Source of the DNA: Candidatus Methanophagaceae archaeon
Lineage (GTDB): Archaea > Halobacteriota > Syntropharchaeia > Alkanophagales > Methanospirareceae
Direction of reading: 5' to 3'
Assembly: GCA_013374505.1 (NCBI GenBank)
Contig: QENJ01000301.1
Location: forward strand, 1 to 5,150
DNA length: 5,150 nucleotides
Part shown: positions 1-5,150 of the stretch, in pieces
Position numbering within the stretch: position 1 is the first letter of the stretch
Layout of the letters: the number at the start of each line of letters is the position of its first letter
Notes under the pieces: generated by a model
What the model saw: the letters and a program-made list of their open reading frames with translations, nothing else
Databases searched by the model: none
What the model was told of the DNA's origin: nothing
Made by a program: the position numbers and the translations under genes

Positions 1-27
1 ATCGCGTTTTTCCTTTGTTAGACACCT

Positions 28-40
28 CATTTTTATTGCA
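28..40 (+). promoter_or_regulatory. Possible archaeal TATA box for a leaderless transcript
   Basis: The A/T-rich box TTTTTATT at 30-37 is centred about 27 nt upstream of the ATG at 61. Archaeal TATA boxes usually lie about 25-30 nt upstream of the transcription start. There is no purine-rich ribosome binding site just before the ATG (the bases are TACACTG). A transcript starting at or next to the ATG, that is a leaderless mRNA, fits both facts. A second A/T-rich run (CTATTTAATA, 46-55) lies too close to the ATG to act as the TATA box for such a transcript. The placement rests on spacing alone and no clear BRE is visible. Confidence 0.35.
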
Positions 41-60
41 CGCTGCTATTTAATACACTG

Positions 61-678
61 ATGAATACGCGAAATTTGATTGCATTAACACTAATCATAA
101 TCAACATCCTGGTGCTTTTGACGCCCGCAGCGGGGTCTGATACGTTGAAGCGGAATCTGCTTGAGGAGATAATATCGCCGGACAAAACAGAATTATTTGA
201 GGACTATGGCGAGCTAGCACTTGCAAAGGCAGGAGTACAAGCAGTGATTCAAGGTATGAAAGGTGCGGAAGTTACCACAACTACAAGGGACTGGGTAAAT
301 ATCTACCTCTCTATTGTTGACGAGTTGGAGAAGATGACGACATTAACCAAAAGTCAACACCCCGGAGACCATGAAGAAGCACTGAAGAGGGCAGATACGA
401 TAGGCACATCCATAAACACGCTAAAAAAATACGACATAGCGGAAAGAAACGGTATTCCCGTGCTTGCCGAGCGTGCGCTTAAGCGGTTCTACATAAGAGA
501 GGGCAAATTCTTCGAGGACCTAGCTACCAATACAGAAGAGACAAAGGTGAGGATCGAATATGAGCATATAAGTTCAGAGTCATACGACAAAGGCGATATG
601 CCCAGTGACGCAAGCCGGATGGAGTTCGAGGCGATACGGGATGAAAGGAGGTATAAACGGGATATGGATCGGGCATAG
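61..678 (+). CDS. Secreted/membrane-anchored helical protein of unknown function, N-terminal part ended by in-frame TAG
   Basis: I do not recognise the family. The first about 25 residues are a signal peptide: MNTRN, a hydrophobic stretch rich in Leu and Ile, and a likely cleavage after PAAG at residue 25. The mature part (26-205) is charged, low in cysteine and predicted by eye to be mostly alpha-helical, with many Glu, Lys, Arg and Ala, so it should lie outside the membrane. The ATG at 61 is chosen because it sits exactly at the start of the signal peptide. No ribosome binding site precedes it. The TAG at 676-678 interrupts a helix (residues about 186-220, very rich in Arg and Glu), and the same frame stays open for a further 87 codons to 940-942. 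This product therefore looks like the front two thirds of a longer type I membrane protein. It lies upstream of, and probably in an operon with, the large surface protein at 979. The reading frame is well supported; the function is unknown. Confidence 0.75.
   Translation: MNTRNLIALTLIIINILVLLTPAAGSDTLKRNLLEEIISPDKTELFEDYGELALAKAGVQAVIQGMKGAEVTTTTRDWVNIYLSIVDELEKMTTLTKSQHPGDHEEALKRADTIGTSINTLKKYDIAERNGIPVLAERALKRFYIREGKFFEDLATNTEETKVRIEYEHISSESYDKGDMPSDASRMEFEAIRDERRYKRDMDRA
676..678 (+). other. In-frame TAG inside an otherwise continuous reading frame
   Basis: The ORF starting at 61 and the ORF with ATG at 754 are in the same frame, and TAG is the only stop between 61 and 940. The 25 codons from 679 to 753 read as ordinary protein (EHITASREHHATARDPP...). 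The flanking sequence, RYKRDMDRA before and EHITASREH after, reads as one charged helix across the TAG. Three readings are possible. It may be a nonsense mutation, since GAG, AAG or CAG each change to TAG by one base. It may be a consensus error. It may be a sense TAG decoded as pyrrolysine, as in some methylotrophic methanogens. No pylTSBCD genes lie in this window, and the probable frameshift further down the same gene favours decay or error. Confidence 0.85.
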
Positions 679-927
679 GAACATATAACAGCCTCGAGGG
701 AGCATCATGCCACTGCAAGAGACCCACCTTCGGTATTATTCGGCGCGGCATTCATGGATATATTAAAGGCAAGGGATTCATTCGAGAACGCGGAGAAGTT
801 ATATGAGAAACACAGTGATAAGGAACTGGGAAATGTAAAAGAGCTTAGACCTGCAATAGATGACACCTATAAGAGTTTGATGATTACAACTACAAAAAAG
901 ATTGTAATTTATCTTCTTATCATTTCT

Positions 928-933
928 CTTTTA
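928..933 (+). other. Probable frameshift point at a T4 run
   Basis: The bases CTTTTA (928-933) are where the upstream frame, with TAA at 940, must pass to the third frame to recover the transmembrane helix and charged tail. One T missing from a T5 run would explain it. The site lacks the usual X XXY YYZ form of programmed -1 slippage (the frame reads TCT CTT TTA), so an indel or an assembly/consensus error is more likely than recoding. Confidence 0.5.
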
Positions 934-965
934 CCGGTATAATATGGCTGGACTTTAGAAGATGG

Positions 966-972
966 GGTGAGG
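966..972 (+). promoter_or_regulatory. Ribosome binding site that sets the start of the large surface protein
   Basis: GGTGAGG at 966-972 matches the archaeal Shine-Dalgarno core GGTGA, complementary to the usual 16S 3' end, and lies 6 nt before the ATG at 979. It favours that ATG over the in-frame GTG at 967, which would fall inside the binding site itself. The site lies within the restored tail of the upstream gene, so translation of the two genes may be coupled. Confidence 0.65.
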
Positions 973-978
973 AACTGG

Positions 979-3387
979 ATGACACACGACTTGGTGAAGA
1001 GCTTATTGTTTAAGGTTATTGTTTTTAGTACCTTAGCAATCCTCTGTTCCGTCTTAGGGATAGCATGTGCAAGCGCGCAAGGGTCTCTCGAAGTAACACC
1101 AGATCGGATAGACATGTTGTTCGATAAGCCTTATGGCAGTCCATATACCGAGCAGATAAGAATCACAAATCATGGAAATAGCACCAGAGTGACTATAGAT
1201 AGTGATGGAGGAGTCACACCAAGCTCTCCTTTTTTTGATCTTGCTCCCGGGGGACAACAATCTATTACTATTAAGGCACAATCAAATACGGAAGAAAGAC
1301 CACATTACCTCAATGTAAAAGCAGACGGAAAGTTGGTCACTACCATCACAGTAACGGTGACATACGGTGCCAAGCTCTCTGTATCGCCTTCAAGCTCAAT
1401 CAATTTCGAAACTGTTGGCAGTGATGTTCCTAGTGTACAGGAAACAATTACGATCAGTGAGGATTTAGGGTATAAACCCGTTAATCTATATGTAGAACAG
1501 AAAAGTGGAAATGGTTGGGTTAAACCGAGTCGAAATACGGGTACGGTCTCAGAAAATAATCAGGTTGATATTACATTTACGCTAACTCCGGGTTCACCGG
1601 ACTACACGAGACGCGATAACAAATATACCTGGAAATTTGTCATTACAGGCAGCAATGCGAACACAGTTACGATAACACTTGAAGCACGTATAATGAGACC
1701 GCCGAAGCTTGGCCGGCTTGATGACGAAAGGCTTGAACTAAAATTCGATAAGCCAAAAGGTACTGTGCCAAGATATAATGAAAATATTGTTTTAATCGTG
1801 AGAAATATAGGTGACGACTCTCTACATTTTAGCAGTAGCGTTTCTGAGCAACCTGGTAGCGGGATCATCATAAGACCTCCTTCGTCGGGGGTTTCTGAAG
1901 GGGCAAAAAAAATCAATGTTCATATCACTATACCTGACGACACACCAGAAGGAACGTATCAGGGAAAACTGCGTATAGATGCCGGGACAGCAGGACATGA
2001 TACTGCACTAATAACCATAAAGATTTTATGGCCTGTTGATTTCTCCATCTCCTCCGCCTCTTCCTATTTCTCATCTGCACCTCTCGCTATTGATTTCAAT
2101 TCTTTAGAGCTGAAGGAGCGAGACTATGATACGAAAAAACTGACCCTGACATTAACCGAGCTTTACGGTTATAAACCAGTAGAGCATTTACGGTTCTCGT
2201 CCAGTGACGAATACCGAAGTTGGCTAAAAGAAGAGCGCGATTTCATGGACATCCCACCTGGCGAAACCATGGACGTTACGCTCAGGATCGAACCGGGGTT
2301 GGAAGCAGTGCCAAAGCACTATTCCTGGAAGTATTACCTGAGTGCCCGTGAGATAAGCGCAAAACGGATAGATATACAGGCAAAGATCGTGCCTATGAAT
2401 ATCAAAGAGATGACACAGCGTTTAGAGTCGTTTAAAAATAGCACATTGCGCATGCGCTATCCGTCATCAAAAAACATCATAGTAAATGGTATAGAGCTGC
2501 TGGAAACGGTAGAACAAAGCGAGATAGGAGAGGAGGACTGGCAAAAGATACCGGTTTTGGTTAAAGGCTCTTTATCGCTGCTAGCTGCGCTAAACGATAG
2601 TGTAGTGTACTGTGAAACAGGAAACTATGGAAAAGCGGTGGAGAATTCCTGGACTGCCTGGGTATCAACATCCAGGATGGGCGTGAATTCTGAGCTGAAT
2701 AACCGGGAGATGTCAGGATATGCAAAAGGAATAGCAATAGGTGCGGACAAGACAACAAACGAGGTGTTGACAGATGAAGCGAAAATGCTGGAATTACGTG
2801 GTTGGGACATAAAGAAAGCAGTAGAGCATGCAATGCCCACGAATGATATAAGCAAGTTAAACGAGGAAGAGAACGTGCTTGAATCCGCATTGTCATACCA
2901 ATATGCCGCTACGTTATATGGGCTGCTCAATGACAAGGAAAAGCGGTTGGACTGTGTCTATGAGGAGACTCGGATGATGGATAAGCATGATGAACTGGTG
3001 AGTGGGGCAACAGACCTTCGTATTCGTGCTGAGAATATCATATTAGATAGCAATGAGAACGACTTCTATCGGCTCTGGGAGACATATCTGCTTTCAAATC
3101 CGTATAACTACGATACTGCTTCCGGGAGCTATAAAACGGCGGAGGGATACCTGGAGGCGGCATCTAAGAACTACCGGTTCGCGGGTGAGCCGCTTATGGC
3201 AGGAGATACCGAAAAGGATCTGAAGGAACTGAGAGGAGAATGGCGGCATATACTGTCTTTGTTCCTCATTCTGTGTGTTGTGTATGGTGCGGTTTTGATT
3301 TATGTGCTAAGTCGGATTATCCGCGGTACTATGGCGTATATGTATGATATGCACGAACGCGAGATAGGGGATGTTGTGGTTACGTAG
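979..3387 (+). CDS. Large membrane-anchored surface protein with four beta-sandwich-like domains (A-B-A-B) and a helical stalk
   Basis: No named family is recognised. From the ATG at 979 the product has 802 residues. Residues 1-34 are a signal peptide (hydrophobic core FKVIVFSTLAILCSVLGIA, likely cut near ASA-Q). Four strand-rich domains follow, at about 35-128, 130-238, 251-350 and 353-471. Domains 1 and 3 share an L-E-h-x-h-F-D-K-P-x-G start and an R-N-x-G/N-H-G turn, like archaeal Ig/CARDB-type surface domains. Domains 2 and 4 share G-Y-K-P-V, an acidic PG-rich middle and Y-S/T-W-K near the end, so a two-domain unit was duplicated. Residues about 474-753 are mostly helical. Residues 757-776 form a transmembrane helix, followed by a positively started cytoplasmic tail of about 26 residues. 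Three Asn-X-Ser/Thr sites (N67, N487, N539) could carry S-layer-type glycans. The topology is outside-anchored, with adhesion, envelope structure or sensing as guesses. It ends at TAG, followed at once by TGA. An alternative GTG start at 967 adds four residues. Confidence 0.9.
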   Translation: MTHDLVKSLLFKVIVFSTLAILCSVLGIACASAQGSLEVTPDRIDMLFDKPYGSPYTEQIRITNHGNSTRVTIDSDGGVTPSSPFFDLAPGGQQSITIKAQSNTEERPHYLNVKADGKLVTTITVTVTYGAKLSVSPSSSINFETVGSDVPSVQETITISEDLGYKPVNLYVEQKSGNGWVKPSRNTGTVSENNQVDITFTLTPGSPDYTRRDNKYTWKFVITGSNANTVTITLEARIMRPPKLGRLDDERLELKFDKPKGTVPRYNENIVLIVRNIGDDSLHFSSSVSEQPGSGIIIRPPSSGVSEGAKKINVHITIPDDTPEGTYQGKLRIDAGTAGHDTALITIKILWPVDFSISSASSYFSSAPLAIDFNSLELKERDYDTKKLTLTLTELYGYKPVEHLRFSSSDEYRSWLKEERDFMDIPPGETMDVTLRIEPGLEAVPKHYSWKYYLSAREISAKRIDIQAKIVPMNIKEMTQRLESFKNSTLRMRYPSSKNIIVNGIELLETVEQSEIGEEDWQKIPVLVKGSLSLLAALNDSVVYCETGNYGKAVENSWTAWVSTSRMGVNSELNNREMSGYAKGIAIGADKTTNEVLTDEAKMLELRGWDIKKAVEHAMPTNDISKLNEEENVLESALSYQYAATLYGLLNDKEKRLDCVYEETRMMDKHDELVSGATDLRIRAENIILDSNENDFYRLWETYLLSNPYNYDTASGSYKTAEGYLEAASKNYRFAGEPLMAGDTEKDLKELRGEWRHILSLFLILCVVYGAVLIYVLSRIIRGTMAYMYDMHEREIGDVVVT

Positions 3388-3412
3388 TGAAAAAACAAAG
3401 CAATTATTTAGC

Positions 3413-3538
3413 AAACCACAAGATTACACAGATTTTCACGAGAAAATGATATTATGGGTCTGACTTAAGCACTCTATTGCCCTTTCGTCCCCTGTTAACC
3501 AAAAAATCTTGTGTTAATCTAGTGAAATCTCGTGGTTT
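3413..3538. repeat. Imperfect long inverted repeat made of short AGATT..CAC units
   Basis: The left arm (3413-3445, beginning AAACCACAAGATTACAC) matches the reverse complement of the right arm (3505-3538, ending CTCGTGGTTT) at about 26 of 31 aligned positions with one single-base gap. The outer seven bases AAACCAC/GTGGTTT match exactly. Each arm also repeats a 10-11 nt unit of the form AGATT, two or three bases, CAC. The arms enclose about 59 nt with no coding potential. The element fills most of the spacer between the surface protein and the HD hydrolase. It resembles the dispersed intergenic palindromes or MITE-like repeats common in archaeal and other genomes. The right arm ends in T6 (3536-3541), so the transcript could fold and end here, making it a possible terminator for the upstream operon. 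Dispersal elsewhere in the genome cannot be judged from one copy. Confidence 0.6.
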
Positions 3539-3575
3539 TTTAATCTTGCTATACAAATGCCAAAAATGTTTTTTT
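3536..3575 (+). terminator. Possible U-rich termination region after the surface-protein operon
   Basis: Two T runs occur downstream of the surface protein: T6 at 3536-3541, directly after the right arm of the inverted repeat, and T7 at 3569-3575. Archaeal RNA polymerase commonly stops at such T tracts, with or without a hairpin. The second run is only 25 nt before the ATG of the HD gene, so either run could instead be part of that gene's promoter region. Confidence 0.3.
3545..3557 (+). promoter_or_regulatory. Weak TATA-like box upstream of the HD hydrolase
   Basis: TTGCTATACAAAT at 3546-3558 contains a TATA-like core about 48 nt before the ATG at 3601. A start about 25 nt downstream would leave a leader of about 20-25 nt, which contains no clear ribosome binding site. 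The closer box TTTAAA at 3587-3592 is too near the ATG to serve. The gene needs its own promoter if transcription stops in the spacer, but the choice of box is tentative. Confidence 0.25.
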
Positions 3576-3600
3576 GTCTAAACCCTTTAAAGATAGTTAG

Positions 3601-4842
3601 ATGCACAAAGTAATAAGAGACCCCATACACGGCTACATAGAAATAGACGACCTCGCAATTGCCATATTAGAGACCGTGGAGCTGCAGCGATTGCGGAGGA
3701 TAAGGCAGCTTGGGTTCTCTTACCTCGTTTACCCCGGTGCGAATCACACTCGGTTTGAACATTCTCTTGGTACCTATCACCTGATGAATGTCCTGTTAGA
3801 CAAGCTGGCGGTAGCGAAAGAAGAAGAGACAGAGCTGCGAGTTGCTTCGCTCATTCACGACATCGGACATGGACCCTATTCACATGTTACCGAGCCGTTA
3901 ATCCGAACGTTCACGGGAAAAACCCACGAAGATATTGAAGAGATGTTATTCGTGCATGAACTCGAGCGTAGCGATGCCGAAGACAGGTCGTTACATATCG
4001 CAGAAGTCCTGGAAGATTACTGTCTGGATAGGCGTAAAATTATGGGATACATAAAAAATACTGGCGAGGGTAGGGGTAAGGATTTCGCGAAAATATTGAA
4101 TGGCGAGATAGACGTGGACAAGATGGATTATTTAGTCCGCGATTCGTATTACACGGGTGTAGCTTACGGTGTGCTTGACAATATGAGACTCATTCAAGGT
4201 CTGGACTTCTTCGAGGGACAGCTTGTAATAACAGAGAAAGGGATACTACCCGCGGAATATCTGCTCTTTTCGCGATTCCTCATGTATCCCACGGTTTATA
4301 GACACCACACGAGCAGGATAGCACGGCTGATGTTTGCACGAGCGGTTGAGCATTACATCAACACGAAAACTTCAGCGCTGGAATATGCACTCGCGTTACG
4401 TGAAATGGACGATTTCGAGCTGGATGTTACGTTGAGATCGGCAGAAGGTTATCCAAAGGAGATGATGGCACGCATAAACGAGCGGAGGTTGTTCAAACGC
4501 GCAGTATATACGGGCATAAATGTATTAGAGGCACACGTGGTAGAGGAGTTGGATACAGAAGACAGGGTTAAGGAATTAGAGCATGAAATAAGCATAAAAG
4601 CAGGCATAGATGATAAATATGTTATAATAGACTTCCAGGGCGCCAAAGAAGAATCGTTAAAAGAAAGCGATGCGCGTGTGCTTATACGCGATGAGCAAAG
4701 TACAAGAAGCCTGCGAGAAGTTTCTGAACTCATATCAATGCTCAGCCGAGTATTCTGGGAAAAATGTAAACTTGGCGTTTATACACCCGGTAAATACCGA
4801 GATGCGGTAAAGAAAGCAGCGGAAGCGGTTTTATGGCGTTAA
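3601..4842 (+). CDS. HD-superfamily phosphohydrolase, SAMHD1/dGTPase-like (COG1078 type)
   Basis: The 413-residue product begins directly with the family's characteristic start, KVIRDPIHGYI. All catalytic motifs are present. R51 and H54 lie in HTRFEHSLGT; H86 and D87 with H90 and H95 in LIHDIGHGPYSH; H109 in THEDI. D173, K174, Y177 and D181 lie in IDVDKMDYLVRD, which lines up with human SAMHD1 D311, K312, Y315 and D319. H54, H86, D87 and D173 would bind the metal. YRHHTSRIARLMF (233-245) and NERRLFKR (293-300) are also typical of this group. The family removes triphosphate or phosphate from nucleotides, often dNTPs; the substrate here is unproven. It is a soluble cytoplasmic enzyme. There is no SAM domain, and the C-terminal part (about 310-413) is a mixed alpha/beta region. 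No ribosome binding site is visible; the gene appears to be a single transcription unit, separated from the upstream gene by 213 nt. It looks intact and chromosomal rather than part of a defence island. Confidence 0.93.
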   Translation: MHKVIRDPIHGYIEIDDLAIAILETVELQRLRRIRQLGFSYLVYPGANHTRFEHSLGTYHLMNVLLDKLAVAKEEETELRVASLIHDIGHGPYSHVTEPLIRTFTGKTHEDIEEMLFVHELERSDAEDRSLHIAEVLEDYCLDRRKIMGYIKNTGEGRGKDFAKILNGEIDVDKMDYLVRDSYYTGVAYGVLDNMRLIQGLDFFEGQLVITEKGILPAEYLLFSRFLMYPTVYRHHTSRIARLMFARAVEHYINTKTSALEYALALREMDDFELDVTLRSAEGYPKEMMARINERRLFKRAVYTGINVLEAHVVEELDTEDRVKELEHEISIKAGIDDKYVIIDFQGAKEESLKESDARVLIRDEQSTRSLREVSELISMLSRVFWEKCKLGVYTPGKYRDAVKKAAEAVLWR

Positions 4843-5150
4843 AAACCGTGACGTGCACGCTCCAAAAATAGTGGTGAAAGTGGGAAGACACAGTACTTCT
4901 CGGTCATACTATCCGGTCAGGGAGTCTGCCCCCTAATATTGACGATTAAAGCGATCTAGAAAAATATATCGTGCCAATTACGAGTTATGGATCACTTCAC
5001 ATCTACATTGCAGCGAGATTATGAGATACCGGGTTGGGTGGTGGCAGAAGGGTTATGAGAAGGAAGATACAGTACCTGTGGTTGTGGTGGATGAAGCGAA
5101 GGGAATAAAGGCACAAAACTTGGTAAATGTTGCTTTATGACAAACTTTTT
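4843..5150 (+). other. Region of 308 nt without an intact gene; possible decayed coding remnants
   Basis: No intact gene, tRNA or clear repeat array is visible. Protein-like stretches occur in different frames on the + strand. Third-frame 4884-4946 reads EDTVLLGHTIRSG and on to a TAA; the same frame then reads SDLEKYIVPITSYGSLHIYIAARL from 4950 to a TGA at 5022. First-frame 4987-5058 gives a 23-codon ORF containing YEIPGWVVAEG. Second-frame 5021-5140 gives the best piece. A chain of good segments in changing frames is what a degraded gene would leave, but reading frames picked after the fact can look protein-like by chance. A short hairpin-like GGGAGTCTGCCCCC lies at 4920-4933, and the window ends in T5. 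Confidence 0.35.
5021..5140 (+). pseudogene. Short ORF or gene remnant, 39 codons, unknown product
   Basis: From an ATG at 5021 to the TGA at 5138-5140 the second frame reads MRYRVGWWQKGYEKEDTV and then a valine-rich strand (PVVVVDEAKGIKAQNLVNVAL). Composition and codon use (GTG, GAA, GCG, AAG, ATA) resemble the real genes in the window. The frame stays open upstream to 4943 but has no good start, and no ribosome binding site precedes the ATG. It could be the C-terminal end of a degraded protein, a real small protein, or chance. I do not recognise a family. Confidence 0.3.

Larger units (their letters stand above)
679..1013 (+). pseudogene. C-terminal continuation of the gene at 61: helix, transmembrane segment and tail, split by TAG and a probable frameshift
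   Basis: In the frame of the gene at 61 the sequence continues after the TAG with a helical region (…FMDILKARDSFENAEKLYEKHSD…, 751-825) and then TTTKK followed by a hydrophobic stretch, IVIYLLIISL. That stretch stops abruptly at a TAA (940-942), too short for a normal transmembrane helix. Adding one base at the T4 run (929-932), or slipping back by one, moves to the third frame. That gives SLFTGIIWL, which completes the helix, then the charged tail DFRRWGEELDDTRLGEELIV ending at the TAA at 1011-1013. The restored end gives a complete type I topology and overlaps the next gene by about 35 nt. The ATG at 754 has no ribosome binding site and lies within the helix, so a separate 62-residue gene is unlikely. 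It is best seen as the broken 3' part of one gene of about 317 codons. Confidence 0.6.

Noticed and set aside
925..940. Programmed -1 ribosomal frameshift
   Set aside because: There is no X XXY YYZ slippery heptamer in the right frame and no obvious downstream hairpin or pseudoknot. A lost T in a T run is simpler.
754..942. Independent 62-residue gene starting at ATG 754
   Set aside because: No ribosome binding site precedes it, the frame is open and protein-like back to the TAG at 676, and the ATG lies inside a helical region. It reads better as the continuation of the gene at 61.
967..978. GTG at 967 as the start of the surface protein
   Set aside because: It lies within the GGTGAGG that is correctly placed for the ATG at 979, and the extra residues RNW add nothing to the signal peptide.
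3413..3538. CRISPR array
   Set aside because: The repeats are two inverted arms with degenerate 10-11 nt units, not regularly spaced identical direct repeats with unique spacers.
524..4733. Minus-strand ORFs of 68-111 codons opposite the three genes
   Set aside because: They lie entirely opposite convincing + strand genes, are rich in Ser, Leu, Pro and His as expected of antisense translation, and have no signal peptides, motifs or ribosome binding sites of their own.
3601..4842. HD hydrolase as part of an antiviral dNTP-depletion system
   Set aside because: The SAMHD1-like motifs are real, but this family is widespread as a housekeeping enzyme in archaea and no defence-type partner gene lies next to it.
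4843..5150. tRNA or other RNA gene in the 3' spacer
   Set aside because: No GGTTCGAATCC-like T-arm, anticodon stem or other cloverleaf feature is visible on either strand.

Overview
The base composition (moderate GC), heavy use of ATA for isoleucine and AGA/AGG for arginine, a GGTGA-type ribosome binding site, A/T-rich boxes upstream of genes that have no ribosome binding site, and the protein types all suggest a euryarchaeon, possibly of the methanogen/ANME kind. The lineage is an inference and no marker gene is present. All convincing coding sequence is on the + strand.

Layout: (1) 61-1013 holds a gene for a small secreted, helix-rich, single-pass membrane protein that cannot be read straight through. 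It starts at 61, meets an in-frame TAG at 676-678, continues open in the same frame to a TAA at 940-942, and appears to need a one-base shift at a T4 run (929-932) to recover a natural transmembrane helix and charged tail ending at 1011-1013. It is either a decaying gene with two lesions, a gene with consensus errors, or, more speculatively, one that decodes TAG as an amino acid such as pyrrolysine. (2) 979-3387 is an intact 802-residue surface protein: signal peptide, four beta-sandwich-like domains arranged A-B-A-B, an alpha-helical region, a C-terminal transmembrane helix and a short cytoplasmic tail. It overlaps the restored tail of gene 1 by about 35 nt, so the two look like one operon of related cell-surface proteins of unknown function. 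It ends in tandem stops, TAG-TGA. (3) 3388-3600 is a spacer containing an imperfect 124-126 bp inverted repeat built from short AGATT..CAC units. (4) 3601-4842 encodes an intact HD-superfamily phosphohydrolase (COG1078/SAMHD1/dGTPase-like), with all metal-binding and phosphate-binding motifs present. (5) 4843-5150 has no intact gene. It has protein-like stretches in shifting frames, best at 5021-5140, that may be the remains of a degraded gene.

The HD hydrolase is probably a housekeeping nucleotide-metabolism enzyme with no visible link to the surface-protein pair. I see no RNA genes, CRISPR array, intact insertion sequence or convincing defence system. The most interesting point is the interrupted gene 1 and whether its TAG is a stop, a mutation or a sense codon.
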